Positions 44,413 through 53,857 of a DNA stretch of 53,857 nucleotides are shown here, in pieces. The stretch's first letter is position 1; the number at the start of each line of letters is the position of its first letter. The DNA lies in contig PBBW01000005.1 in assembly GCA_002716745.1 (NCBI GenBank), forward strand, positions 248,151 through 302,007, written 5' to 3'. A program made the position numbers and the translations under genes. The stretch is from Gammaproteobacteria bacterium (GTDB lineage Bacteria; Pseudomonadota; Gammaproteobacteria; Magnimaribacterales; TMED112). Below the pieces are notes generated by a model. It was not told the origin of the DNA. It saw only the letters and a program-made list of their open reading frames with translations, and did not search any database.

Positions 44413-44559
44413 ATGAAACCTGAAGATCTAGATAATTTAGCTAAACACTTTTTTGAAAAATGTCCAACTGAAGCGCGAAATTTTTTTCATCAAATATTGG
44501 ATAAGCTTGAAAAAATTGAAGAAAAATTAAGTGAGCTAGAAGATAACCAAACCAAATAA
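44413..44559 (+). CDS. 48-aa micro-ORF, UbiK/BMFP-like (absent from ORF track)
   Basis: Manual translation MKPEDLDNLAKHFFEKCPTEARNFFHQILDKLEKIEEKLSELEDNQTK*. Confidence 0.6.
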   Translation: MKPEDLDNLAKHFFEKCPTEARNFFHQILDKLEKIEEKLSELEDNQTK

Positions 44560-44565
44560 AGGCTT

Positions 44566-45723
44566 CTAATTTCCTAACAAGTCTCTAGCAACAAGCTCAA
44601 GCATAATCTCACTGGTTCCGCCATATATTTTCTGTATTCTTGCATCAGCAAAAGCTTTTGAAATTGGATATTCTTTCATATATCCATATCCACCAAAAAA
44701 TTGAAGACATTCATCTGCCATTCTGCACTGTGCTTCAGTAGAGGAGTATTTGATCATCGATGCTGTTGAGGCATCTAATTTCCCTTGCAAAAAAAGATCC
44801 ATACACTCATTAATGAGTGCTTTATTTAGCCTTAATTCCGTTTGCAGTTTTGCCAATTTAAATCTTGTATTTTGGAAGTTGGATATAGATTTTCCAAATG
44901 CCATACGCTCTTTGACATAGTTCTTAGTAATTTCCATCATAAATTCCATTGCAGCAACCGCATTCATAGCCAGCGCTAAACGCTCCCTAGGCAATTCTGT
45001 CATTAACGAAAGAAATCCTTTATCGACTTGCCCAATTACATTACTGTCCGAAACAAATACGTCTTCAAAAAAAAGTTCAGAAGTATCCGAAGAGTGAAGA
45101 CCTAATTTCTCAAGATTTCTACCTGCTACAAACCCTTTCTGATCTGTATCAATTATAAAAAGTGAGACCCCAGCTGACCCTTTAACATCTTTATTTGTTT
45201 TGGCCGCAGCAATTACAAAATCTGCATGCTGTCCATTTGTTATAAAAGTTTTTGAGCCATTAATAACCCAACCATCTTCATGTTTTTTTGCGGAGGTTTT
45301 AATTCCTTGAAGATCACTTCCAGCACCAGGTTCTGTCATTGCAATGGCACCAATTTTTTCTCCAGTGACCATCTTTGGTAAATATGACTTTTTTTGTTCC
45401 TCTGTTCCTAGATTTAAAATATAGTGAGAGACTATATCTGAATGAACGCTGATTCCAACCGCAATTGAACCGTAGTTGCCATATGTAATTCCACAAGGAA
45501 TGCTCATTGCCATCTCAGCATCTGCTCCATGACCTCCATATTCTTCAGGTATATCTATGCAAAGAAGACCAGCTGCACCGAGCTCATTCCATAATTGTCT
45601 GGGGAAAATTCCTTTGTCTTCCCATTCTTGAAATTTTGGTGCAACGTGGGATTTACAGAATTTTTCAATTGTGGATTGAAGAATAGCTAAATCTTCACGT
45701 GTGGGGTTTGGAGAATAGTTCAT
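44566..45723 (-). CDS. Acyl-CoA dehydrogenase
   Basis: GAIAMTEPGAGSDLQGIKT, KTFITNGQHADFVI, QFFGGYGYMKEYPISKAFADARIQKIYGGTSEIM. Confidence 0.96.
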   Translation of the reverse strand: MNYSPNPTREDLAILQSTIEKFCKSHVAPKFQEWEDKGIFPRQLWNELGAAGLLCIDIPEEYGGHGADAEMAMSIPCGITYGNYGSIAVGISVHSDIVSHYILNLGTEEQKKSYLPKMVTGEKIGAIAMTEPGAGSDLQGIKTSAKKHEDGWVINGSKTFITNGQHADFVIAAAKTNKDVKGSAGVSLFIIDTDQKGFVAGRNLEKLGLHSSDTSELFFEDVFVSDSNVIGQVDKGFLSLMTELPRERLALAMNAVAAMEFMMEITKNYVKERMAFGKSISNFQNTRFKLAKLQTELRLNKALINECMDLFLQGKLDASTASMIKYSSTEAQCRMADECLQFFGGYGYMKEYPISKAFADARIQKIYGGTSEIMLELVARDLLGN

Positions 45724-45777
45724 AAATAAAATTGTTTTTTCAATTATAATTTATAATACTTTCAAGGGAAATTTATT

Positions 45778-46959
45778 ATGTCTGAAAAAATTATTGTAGC
45801 TGGTGTGGGAATGATCCCATTCACAAAACCTGGTTCAAGTGAGCCCTATAACGTAATGGGAGAAAAAGCTGCTCGTCTGGCTTTAGACGACGCAAATATT
45901 GAATATAAGAAAGTACAACAAGCTTATGTTGGCTATGTTTATGGAGATTCTACAGCAGGTCAAGCTGCACTTTATGGCGTTGGTTTGAGTGGAATCCCAA
46001 TTTTTAATGTGAACAACTATTGCTCAACAGGATCTTCAGCGCTATTTTTAGCAAGGCAAGCAATAATGTCTGGCAACATAGATTGCGCATTAGCATTAGG
46101 CTTTGAACAAATGACGCCTGGTTCCCTAGATATTGTTTTTGAAGATAGGCCCAACCCTTTGATGAGATTTTACGATGAAATGGAAAGTCTGCAGGGTTTT
46201 GATGAAAGAGTGCCTTGGGCAGCTCAGTTTTTTGGTGGTGCAGGAAATGAGCATATTAAAAGGTATGGAACATCAATAGAAACTCTTGCTGAAATAAAAG
46301 TGAAAGCAAGTAGGCATGCAGCAAAAAACCCAAATGCTATATTTAATAAAGAAGTCACAGTTGACGAAGTTCTATCCTCTCCTCTTATTTATGACCCCTT
46401 AACCAGATTACAGTGTTGCCCACCTTCGTGCGGGGCGGCTGCTGCTTTAATTTGTAGCGAGTCGTTTGCAAAAGCAAACAATCTTAACTGTGATGTGTTT
46501 ATTGCTGGCCAAAGCATGACAACCGACTATAAAACAACATTTGAAGATCATGACATGAGAAAAGTGGTTGGTTACGATATGGCAAAGCAAGCAGCAAAAA
46601 ATGTTTTTGAAGAAACTGGAGTGTCACCAAAAGACATAAAGGTCTGTGAGCTACACGATTGTTTTACTACAAATGAACTTATATCTTATGAAGCACTTGG
46701 TCTTGCTGAAGAAGGTGAGGGTGAGCAATTTGTTCTTGATGGCGATAATACTTACGGTGGAAAATGTGTAACAAATCCTAGTGGTGGCCTCCTTTCAAAG
46801 GGCCATCCTCTCGGAGCAACTGGATTGGCTCAGTGTTTTGAGCTTGTAAATCAGCTTAGGGGCACTTCAGGTGGGCGTCAGGTCAATGGTGTGAATACTG
46901 CACTTCAACATAACCTTGGTCTGGGTGGTGCTTGCGTTGTAACTTTATACCAGACTTAA
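45778..46959 (+). CDS. SCP2-type thiolase / lipid-transfer protein
   Basis: NNYCSTGSSAL active Cys, CELHDCFT, NPSGGLLSKGHPLGATG. Confidence 0.94.
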   Translation: MSEKIIVAGVGMIPFTKPGSSEPYNVMGEKAARLALDDANIEYKKVQQAYVGYVYGDSTAGQAALYGVGLSGIPIFNVNNYCSTGSSALFLARQAIMSGNIDCALALGFEQMTPGSLDIVFEDRPNPLMRFYDEMESLQGFDERVPWAAQFFGGAGNEHIKRYGTSIETLAEIKVKASRHAAKNPNAIFNKEVTVDEVLSSPLIYDPLTRLQCCPPSCGAAAALICSESFAKANNLNCDVFIAGQSMTTDYKTTFEDHDMRKVVGYDMAKQAAKNVFEETGVSPKDIKVCELHDCFTTNELISYEALGLAEEGEGEQFVLDGDNTYGGKCVTNPSGGLLSKGHPLGATGLAQCFELVNQLRGTSGGRQVNGVNTALQHNLGLGGACVVTLYQT

Positions 46960-46967
46960 AAGAAACA

Positions 46968-47408
46968 ATGTTTAACAAGACATTTATTGGCCATACTTTT
47001 GAGGATAAAGTTATCCACGTAGAAATGGGAAAACTTCAATTCTTCTCAAAGGTAATTGGTGAAAAGAATCCAATATATTTTAATGAAAAAGAAGCTCTTA
47101 AGCAGGGATATAGGTCAATACTTGCTCCTCTAACATACATTTTTAGCCTAACCTTGGAGCAGGAATCTTATGAAGAGAAATACGGAGCAATGGGCATTGA
47201 TCTACAGAAACTATTACATGGTGAGCAGAGGTTTGAGTACTCTGGAGATGTTTGTGCAGGAGATATCATTACTATCTCTTCAAAGATAGTGGATATTTTT
47301 ACAAAAAAAAATTCATCATTAGATTTCATGATTGAGGAAATGAATGTTAAAAATAAACAAAAAGAAAATATAGCCATACTCAGGCAAACTTTATTAATGA
47401 GAATTTAA
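46968..47408 (+). CDS. MaoC-like dehydratase, FAS1-like N-terminal type (ORF track start 46932; ATG 46968 preferred)
   Basis: GKLQFFSKVIGEKNPIYFNEKEALKQGYRSILAPLTYIF hot-dog fold pattern. Confidence 0.85.
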   Translation: MFNKTFIGHTFEDKVIHVEMGKLQFFSKVIGEKNPIYFNEKEALKQGYRSILAPLTYIFSLTLEQESYEEKYGAMGIDLQKLLHGEQRFEYSGDVCAGDIITISSKIVDIFTKKNSSLDFMIEEMNVKNKQKENIAILRQTLLMRI

Positions 47409-47410
47409 AA

Positions 47411-47827
47411 ATGAAAAAATTAGATGGCACAAAGGTAGCTATAGGATATGAGCTTCCTGAATATATGGTTCCAGCGATTAGCAGAACAACACTTGCATTA
47501 TTTGCAGGCGCATCTGGAGACCATAACCCTATTCATATAGATATTGATTTCGCTAGAGAAGCAGGGTTTGATGACGTTTTTGCACATGGCATGTTAGGCA
47601 TGGCTTACTTAGCTCAACTGCTCACAAAAGTAACAGAACAAAAAAATATTCAAAGTTATAAAGTTAGATTTAACTCCATTACACAAATTGGAGCAGCCCT
47701 AAAGTGTTCTGGAACGGTAATAAATATAGAAGAGATAGATGGAAAAAAAACAGCTAGAATTGAGTTAAAAGCTTTCGATCAATATGATGATCTGAAACTT
47801 TTAGGTGAAGCAGTAGTAAAAATTTGA
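47411..47827 (+). CDS. MaoC-like enoyl-CoA hydratase (R-specific hydratase motif)
   Basis: LFAGASGDHNPIHIDIDFAREAGFDDVFAHGMLGMAYLAQ. Confidence 0.92.
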   Translation: MKKLDGTKVAIGYELPEYMVPAISRTTLALFAGASGDHNPIHIDIDFAREAGFDDVFAHGMLGMAYLAQLLTKVTEQKNIQSYKVRFNSITQIGAALKCSGTVINIEEIDGKKTARIELKAFDQYDDLKLLGEAVVKI

Positions 47828-47837
47828 GGGTAAATAT

Positions 47838-48254
47838 ATGACTAAAGAAGTTAAAGACTTTTTTAATAATTATAGTGATTTTGTAACCAAAGTTACTAGC
47901 GATCCAAGCTTAGACATAGAAGCACTTAAAAAAAGTTTAGAAAATGTTGAAAATAATTCACCAATTAAATCAGCACGACTATTGACCGCTGCTCTAGGCC
48001 TTGGGAGCGAGACTGGGGAATTCGTTGAAATTGTAAAAAAAGTATTTTTACAAGGCAAACCTCCCTCAAAAGAAAACATTTTCCATATGAAAAGAGAGCT
48101 TGGAGATATTATGTGGTATTGGATTACTGCATGCAAAGCACTTGAGTTAGATCCATTTGAAGTAATCGATGAAAATAGAAAAAAACTTGAAGCAAGATAT
48201 GGAGAGCAATTTGAAATAGAAAGAAGTGAAGTTAGAAAAAAAGGTGATCTTTAA
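47838..48254 (+). CDS. MazG-like nucleotide pyrophosphohydrolase
   Basis: ETGEFVEIVKK...ELGDIMWYW (ExxE...ExxD) all-alpha NTP-PPase pattern. Confidence 0.85.
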   Translation: MTKEVKDFFNNYSDFVTKVTSDPSLDIEALKKSLENVENNSPIKSARLLTAALGLGSETGEFVEIVKKVFLQGKPPSKENIFHMKRELGDIMWYWITACKALELDPFEVIDENRKKLEARYGEQFEIERSEVRKKGDL

Positions 48255-48276
48255 TGATCCGAAGACTAAAACATAA

Positions 48277-49398
48277 ATGAGAATTAGCAAATTTAAAATT
48301 AGTGTCCCTGATAATGAAATAACAGACCTAAACAACAGAATATTTAATGCTCGTTGGCCCGATGAGCTAAATAACAACAAATGGGCTTTGGGCACAAGAT
48401 TAAGCTTTCTTCAAGAATTGGCAGATTACTGGAAGAATAATTTTGACTGGCGAGTGCACGAAAAAAGGCTAAACGATGCTGGCAGTTTTAAATACGAAAC
48501 TAGCTCTGGAATAAAATTACATTTTCTTCATAGTAAATCTAAAAAACAAGATGCTATTCCATTACTAATGACCCATGGATGGCCAGGAAGTGTTCAAGAA
48601 TTCCTAAAAATTATTCCTATTCTTAATAACGGCATCAATGGAGTAAGCTTTCATGTAGTGTGCCCATCCATTCCAGGTTATGGGTTTTCAGACAAGCCTA
48701 ATAAATTTGGGATGAGCTCTGAAAAAGTTGCTCCTCTATTCAATGAGTTGATGTTAAGTCTAGGTTACAAAAAATATATTGCTCAGGGAGGAGATTGGGG
48801 CGCAACAATAAGTAAGTGGATTGCGGAATTATTTCCCAAGAATTGTATTGGGCTTCATTTAAATCTAGTTCCAGCATTTCCACCTTCAGATGGAAGCTCC
48901 ATGGAAAATTTAACAGAAGATGAAACTAAAGGTCTAGAAAATTTTGAGAAATATCAAAAAACAGGTCTGGGGTATTATCAGATTCAGATGACAAAACCTC
49001 AGTCATTGGGATATGGCCTTAATGATTCACCTATTGGGCTGGCAGCATGGATAGTTGAGAAGTTCCATTCTTGGACAAATGATGATCTTGATAGACTAGT
49101 AATAAGCAAGGATGAAGTTTTATCGATTATTTGTTTGTACTGGTTTACTCAATCCATAACTTCTTCAATGAGGTTGTATTATGAGAATGGATTAATTTCT
49201 TTCTCTCCAAACTATATTAGTACTCCGACAGCAGGGATAATTTTTGATAATGAGATTGTAAGACCTCCAAAAGCATGGGCAGAAAAGATCTATAACATTG
49301 TTCAATGGAATAGAGCAACAGGAGGGCATTTTGCTGCAATGGAAAACCCTGAAATTCTAGCTAAAGATATTGTAAGTTTTACAAAAGAAATCATATAA
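48277..49398 (+). CDS. Epoxide hydrolase (EHN-domain alpha/beta hydrolase)
   Basis: N-terminal EHN motif WPDELNNNKWALGTRLSFLQELADYWKNNFDWR; THGWPGSVQEF; QGGDWGATISKW; GGHFAAMENPE. Confidence 0.93.
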   Translation: MRISKFKISVPDNEITDLNNRIFNARWPDELNNNKWALGTRLSFLQELADYWKNNFDWRVHEKRLNDAGSFKYETSSGIKLHFLHSKSKKQDAIPLLMTHGWPGSVQEFLKIIPILNNGINGVSFHVVCPSIPGYGFSDKPNKFGMSSEKVAPLFNELMLSLGYKKYIAQGGDWGATISKWIAELFPKNCIGLHLNLVPAFPPSDGSSMENLTEDETKGLENFEKYQKTGLGYYQIQMTKPQSLGYGLNDSPIGLAAWIVEKFHSWTNDDLDRLVISKDEVLSIICLYWFTQSITSSMRLYYENGLISFSPNYISTPTAGIIFDNEIVRPPKAWAEKIYNIVQWNRATGGHFAAMENPEILAKDIVSFTKEII

Positions 49399-49431
49399 AA
49401 GTTATAATACAAATTGAAAAAGGGACTACAC

Positions 49432-52400
49432 GTGGCAAAAAAAATTTCGCTTAACGATAAATATACACTCAAAGAAGGAAAAATTTTTCTTACTGGCATA
49501 CAAGCCCTTGTAAGACTTCCAATTATTCAAAAAGAGCTTGATGAACAAAATAACCTTAATACAGGAGGCTTTATTTCAGGCTATAAAGGCTCTCCTCTTG
49601 GAGGTTACGATCTCGAGTTATTTAGAGCAAAAAAATATCTAGACGAAAAGTCTATTTTCCATCAACCTGGACTCAATGAAGAGCTAGGAGCTACCGCTGT
49701 TTGGGGTTCACAACAGGGTGAATTTAAAGAAAGAGGTAATAAAGATGGAGTTTTCGGTATCTGGTATGGTAAAGGGCCAGGAATGGACAGAACAATGGAT
49801 GTGTTTAAGCATGCTAATGCTGCTGGAGCTTCAAAGTTTGGTGGCGTTCTAGCGATTGCTGGCGATGATCACGCTGCAAAATCATCTACACTTCCACATC
49901 AATCAGACCATAATTTTATGAGCGCATTTATGCCATACCTTTATCCTTCTGGTGTTGAAGAGATTGTAAGGTTTGGACTTTTGGGAATTGCTATGAGTAG
50001 ATATAGTGGCTGCTGGACAGGTTTTAAAATTGTTTCTGATGTTGCTGATTCGGGTAAAAGGTATGATTCAGAAATAGAAAAAATCCCAATAATAATTCCT
50101 AGCGACCAGTCACTTGGAGAATATAAAGACCTCCCAAGAAATATTCTTTTTGAAGATACTCCAAGAGATCAAGACTTTAGGCTGCAAAGAGCAAAAGGTT
50201 TTGCTGCACAGGAATTTGTTCGTGCGAACAAAATTGATCGTTCAATTTGGAAGGATGCAAACTCAAAGATGGGAATAATTACAGCTGGGAAATCTTATAA
50301 TGACGTCAGAGAAGCTCTAAGATGGCTGGGAATTGATGAGGCAAGAGCAAAAGAACTGGGTCTTTGTATCTATAAGGTTGGGATGCCTTGGCCACTTGAG
50401 CCACATGGTATCAGAGAGTTTTGTGAAGGATTGGATACTGTCCTAGTAGTTGAGGAAAAAAGAGAGCTTATTGAGCACCAAGTCAAATGGCAGTTATATA
50501 ATTGGAAAGAAACTGTCAGACCTTTAGTAATTGGAAAGCAAGACGAATTTGGTGCTTGGCTTCTTCCCGCTGAAAATGATTTACCGATTCAAACAATTGT
50601 TGAAGCAATCTCAACAAGATTACAAAAATTAAGTGGTGATACAAGCCTGCTAAAACACCTAGACTGGTTCAAAGAAAGAAATGAAGCTTTTAAAAATCAA
50701 GAAGCACCAATTACAAGAAAACCATTTTTTTGTTCTGGGTGCCCACATAATTCATCATTGAAGCTTCCAGAGGGCAAACGCGCCCTTGGAGGTATTGGGT
50801 GTCATTATATGGCTGTTGATGCTGTCGAGGGCACTGAATTTTTTACACAAATGGGAGGAGAGGGAACGCCTTGGATTGGTATATCCCCTTTTTCAAAAGA
50901 AAAGCATATTTTTGCAAACCTTGGTGATGGCACGTATAAACATTCTGGAATCCTTGCAATAAGAGCCTCATTGGATGCCAATGTAAATATTACTTATAAA
51001 ATTCTTTATAACGATGCTGTCGCAATGACGGGCGGACAGGAAATTGGAAGCAATTGGGATGTACAGGGAATAGTTCAGCAGGTTTTAGCGGAAGGTGTAA
51101 AAAAAGTCTCCATATTATCTCAAGATCCAAAGAAATATAAACATCTTCAATCTAGTGATGTTAAAAGCTTGCATAGAGATTCTATTGTTGTTGAACAAGA
51201 AGAACTAAGTAAATATGAGGGTGTAAGTGTCCTAATCTTTGACCAAACTTGTGCTGCTGAAAAAAGAAGACGCCGAAAAAGAGGCCTAATGGAGGATCCT
51301 AAAAAAAGGGTAATCATTAATGAAGAAGTTTGCGAAGGTTGCGGAGATTGTTCAATACAATCTAGCTGTGTTTCAATTGAACCCCATGAAACATCTTTGG
51401 GTAGAAAAAGGAAAATAAATCAGTCTAGTTGTAATAAAGATTACACATGTTTAAAAGGTTTTTGCCCATCTTTTGTAACAGTTGATGCTCCTGCAATAAA
51501 AAGCAATTCCGCATATGTGGATTTAGGAGAGATTCCTGAACCAAAAAGTACCTCAAATAATGAAGTATCGAATATCATGCTAACAGGAATAGGTGGAACA
51601 GGTGTCTTAACAATATCTGCAATTCTTGCTTATGCAGCACACATAGAGGATAAAGATGCTTCAGTTTTAGATATGACAGGGCTTGCTCAAAAAGGTGGAG
51701 CAGTCTGGTCTCATATCAAAATTTATGAAAAAGGAACTAAACCATATAGTCAAAAAATTTCACCCGGTTCCTCAGACACACTTTTAGCATGTGATGCTGT
51801 AGTAGGGACGAAGCCAGAAATCCAAGAAGTTGTATCAAAAGAAAAGACAGTAACAGTAATTAACAGTAACACTATCCCAGTAGCTGACTTTGTAACAAAC
51901 AGAGATTTAGATTTTAAAAATAAAGATGTTCTATCAATGATCAAAGATACAACTAAAGAAATCGCAACGTCTTTACCGGCAATAAGAATATCTGAAACTT
52001 TATCGGGGGATTCAATAGGCACAAACATGGTAATGCTTGGCTCAGCATATCAAAATGGACTCATCCCCCTTAAGTCAGAAAGCATAATTAAGGCCATAGA
52101 GCTCAATAATATTGGTATTGAGAAGAATATTTATAATTTTAATTTAGGTAGACTCTACACAGTCAATCCTAATCACGAAATATTTAATTTTCTTGCAAAG
52201 GATGTAGTAAAAGAATTAAATTCTGTTGATCTTTTCAAACATCGGCTAGATAGAATTAAAAAATACGATAACCGTTTAGTCGAAAGCTTTATACAGTCAA
52301 AAGAAGTTATTGATAGCATACTCTCACAAGAAGTAGATTCGGAAATGATCAATAAGGAAGCAATAAAAGAACTATATAGAGTTTTTGCAATCAAAGATGA

Positions 52401-52932
52401 ATATGAAGTTGCTAGATTACATCTGGAAACAACATATGAGACGATCAATAAACAGTTTTCCCAGTGGAAAAATATGAATTTTTACCTTTCTCCACCACTT
52501 CTTTCTTTAATAAAAGATAAACGTACGGGCAGGCCTAAAAAATTTCAGGTACCAGGTTATCTAGCAATCCCCGCATTTAGATTATTGAGATCACTAAGCT
52601 TTTTAAGAGGCACATGGTTAGACCCATTAAGCATTATGCCGGATAGAAAAAGAGATAAGAAACACAAATCTCTTTTTTTAAAAAGGCTTGATCAAATAAA
52701 TGAGATGAAAATTGGTGAAAGATCAAAAAGGCTAAATGAGCTTGTTAATGCCTCAATGAATGTTAAAGGCTATGGACCAGTTCGTGAACAAGCCTACAAA
52801 TTGTTTGAGAATTTTTTAAAAAACTCTAGAGAAAAAGTACATAAAGCAAATATAGACTTAGAAGCTAACAATGATTTACCAAAAATTACAGCAACCAAAA
52901 ATAAAGATAAAGAAGAGAAAAGAAATGTTTAA
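49432..52932 (+). CDS. Indolepyruvate:ferredoxin oxidoreductase, fused alpha/beta subunits (GTG 49432 likely; ORF track TTG 49414)
   Basis: FISGYKGSPLGGYD, GDDHAAKSSTLPHQSD, CSGCPHNSS, ICEGCGD-like VCEGCGDCS Fe-S motif, GIGGTGVLT. Confidence 0.94.
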   Translation: MAKKISLNDKYTLKEGKIFLTGIQALVRLPIIQKELDEQNNLNTGGFISGYKGSPLGGYDLELFRAKKYLDEKSIFHQPGLNEELGATAVWGSQQGEFKERGNKDGVFGIWYGKGPGMDRTMDVFKHANAAGASKFGGVLAIAGDDHAAKSSTLPHQSDHNFMSAFMPYLYPSGVEEIVRFGLLGIAMSRYSGCWTGFKIVSDVADSGKRYDSEIEKIPIIIPSDQSLGEYKDLPRNILFEDTPRDQDFRLQRAKGFAAQEFVRANKIDRSIWKDANSKMGIITAGKSYNDVREALRWLGIDEARAKELGLCIYKVGMPWPLEPHGIREFCEGLDTVLVVEEKRELIEHQVKWQLYNWKETVRPLVIGKQDEFGAWLLPAENDLPIQTIVEAISTRLQKLSGDTSLLKHLDWFKERNEAFKNQEAPITRKPFFCSGCPHNSSLKLPEGKRALGGIGCHYMAVDAVEGTEFFTQMGGEGTPWIGISPFSKEKHIFANLGDGTYKHSGILAIRASLDANVNITYKILYNDAVAMTGGQEIGSNWDVQGIVQQVLAEGVKKVSILSQDPKKYKHLQSSDVKSLHRDSIVVEQEELSKYEGVSVLIFDQTCAAEKRRRRKRGLMEDPKKRVIINEEVCEGCGDCSIQSSCVSIEPHETSLGRKRKINQSSCNKDYTCLKGFCPSFVTVDAPAIKSNSAYVDLGEIPEPKSTSNNEVSNIMLTGIGGTGVLTISAILAYAAHIEDKDASVLDMTGLAQKGGAVWSHIKIYEKGTKPYSQKISPGSSDTLLACDAVVGTKPEIQEVVSKEKTVTVINSNTIPVADFVTNRDLDFKNKDVLSMIKDTTKEIATSLPAIRISETLSGDSIGTNMVMLGSAYQNGLIPLKSESIIKAIELNNIGIEKNIYNFNLGRLYTVNPNHEIFNFLAKDVVKELNSVDLFKHRLDRIKKYDNRLVESFIQSKEVIDSILSQEVDSEMINKEAIKELYRVFAIKDEYEVARLHLETTYETINKQFSQWKNMNFYLSPPLLSLIKDKRTGRPKKFQVPGYLAIPAFRLLRSLSFLRGTWLDPLSIMPDRKRDKKHKSLFLKRLDQINEMKIGERSKRLNELVNASMNVKGYGPVREQAYKLFENFLKNSREKVHKANIDLEANNDLPKITATKNKDKEEKRNV

Positions 52933-53347
52933 AGTTTCAGAGAATTTTTTTGTAAGTGGTCAAATTGACTCAAACTCTATTCCTGCTCTAAAGGCCGAAA
53001 GTTTTAAAAATATAATCTGTAACAGACCAGATAATGAAGAACCAAACCAACCAATCAAAACTGAATTAAGGTTTGTGTGTGAAAAAAATGAAATAAATTT
53101 CCATGATATTGAATTTAAGCCGGGAGATTTAGACTTTCAAAAAATTGCTATTACAGAAAAGATTATTTTAGAGGATAAAAAAACATTAGCCTATTGTAGG
53201 ACTGGAACAAGATCTATTACTCTATGGGCATTTGCCAGCTGCAAGAACAAAGAAGTTGATAAAGTATTAAAAAATGTTTCAGAGGCTGGATATGACTTAT
53301 CTCACCTTAAAGATGTCTTGGTTAGTTATAAATCTAGCCTTTCTTAA
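52925..53347 (+). CDS. Dual-specificity phosphatase-like protein (TIGR01244/Blh-like); ATG 52925 preferred
   Basis: FFVSGQIDSNSIPALKAESFKNIICNRPDNEE; CRTGTRS (CxxGxxR) loop. Confidence 0.86.
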   Translation: MFKVSENFFVSGQIDSNSIPALKAESFKNIICNRPDNEEPNQPIKTELRFVCEKNEINFHDIEFKPGDLDFQKIAITEKIILEDKKTLAYCRTGTRSITLWAFASCKNKEVDKVLKNVSEAGYDLSHLKDVLVSYKSSLS

Positions 53348-53594
53348 ATAATAAGATAAACCAAACTAAAGGAATAATGGCAAAACACCCTAGTGTTATA
53401 TTTAACGCAAGCTCTAAAGGAAAGTCAGCAATTGCTCCAACGAAGTCCGACAAGCTATTACCTATCAGGGCTCCATAGATTGCGCCATGTATCCCAGAAC
53501 CTTTAAAGTACTTGTCTATATCAATACCTAGTAGGGTAACGAAAGCTAAAATGCCGTTATCAATTAAGCCAAATACTATTCCATCTGGTATCAA
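53334..53594 (-). CDS. Hypothetical small membrane protein (TTG start)
   Basis: Hydrophobic segments; TTG start overlaps the upstream gene's stop. Confidence 0.6.
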   Translation of the reverse strand: MIPDGIVFGLIDNGILAFVTLLGIDIDKYFKGSGIHGAIYGALIGNSLSDFVGAIADFPLELALNITLGCFAIIPLVWFILLFKKG

Positions 53595-53857
53595 AATAAT
53601 TTCCTTTTTTTCTTTCTAATAGCAATTATTAAGAAAGTAAAATAAATCAGTTCAAATACAGTGAAATAAATTAAAAAAACTGATGTAAATTCTCCATAGA
53701 TTAAAGTAACAATTCTTCCTATTAATATTCCAGAAATTATAAAAAGTAAAATCTTAAAAAATAGGTCTTCATATTTTTTTTTAAAAATTGCGTAAAAAGA
53801 AAATAAGCCAACTAATAAATTTATACCGCCTACGGCTGATCTGATTTCAGAGCTTCC
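53591..53857 (-). CDS. Partial membrane protein, possibly DUF4345-like, running off the window end
   Basis: Manual reverse-strand translation GSSEIRSAVGGINLLVGLFSFYAIFKKKYEDLFFKILLFIISGILIGRIVTLIYGEF...RKKKRKLF*; absent from ORF track. Confidence 0.6.
   Translation of the reverse strand, partial: GSSEIRSAVGGINLLVGLFSFYAIFKKKYEDLFFKILLFIISGILIGRIVTLIYGEFTSVFLIYFTVFELIYFTFLIIAIRKKKRKLF

Overview
The window is a compact, AT-rich, gene-dense bacterial chromosomal segment. The smc-zipA-ligA synteny, the complete ccm operon and the HugZ/HmuTUV locus point to a streamlined marine gammaproteobacterium, possibly SAR86-like; that taxonomy is inference. I see no mobile elements, CRISPR arrays or rRNA. 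In order it contains: 3'-purL, a NUDIX hydrolase, gamma carbonic anhydrase, alaS, a carboxylesterase, tRNA-Ser(GCU), ppsA, a PdxH-like oxidase, pyk, kbl-tdh, two tandem beta-lactamase-fold serine hydrolases, ccmABCDEFGH (ccmD is missing from the ORF track), a short smc with zipA and ligA, a lytic transglycosylase, an M16 peptidase, a DUF4136-like lipoprotein, a PNPOx-like protein, an alkylsulfatase-type MBL protein, tRNA-Leu(UAG), a Fur-box-flanked divergent heme uptake locus (TonB receptor / hmuTUV / hugZ), then alternative oxidase, a pseudoazurin-like cupredoxin and a DUF4149-like membrane protein, a haloalkane dehalogenase, an acyl-CoA dehydrogenase / SCP2-thiolase / paired MaoC set, a MazG-like protein, an epoxide hydrolase, a fused indolepyruvate:ferredoxin oxidoreductase, and a DSP-like phosphatase. 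Most notable: (1) a 735-aa Smc with both ATPase head halves but no recognisable hinge and much shortened arms; (2) a heme-free terminal oxidase plus blue-copper protein directly downstream of a Fur-box-controlled heme uptake/degradation locus; (3) a threonine dehydrogenase in which all four structural-zinc cysteines are substituted; (4) a 48-aa UbiK-like micro-ORF. All homology calls are from motif recognition by eye; no searches were run.
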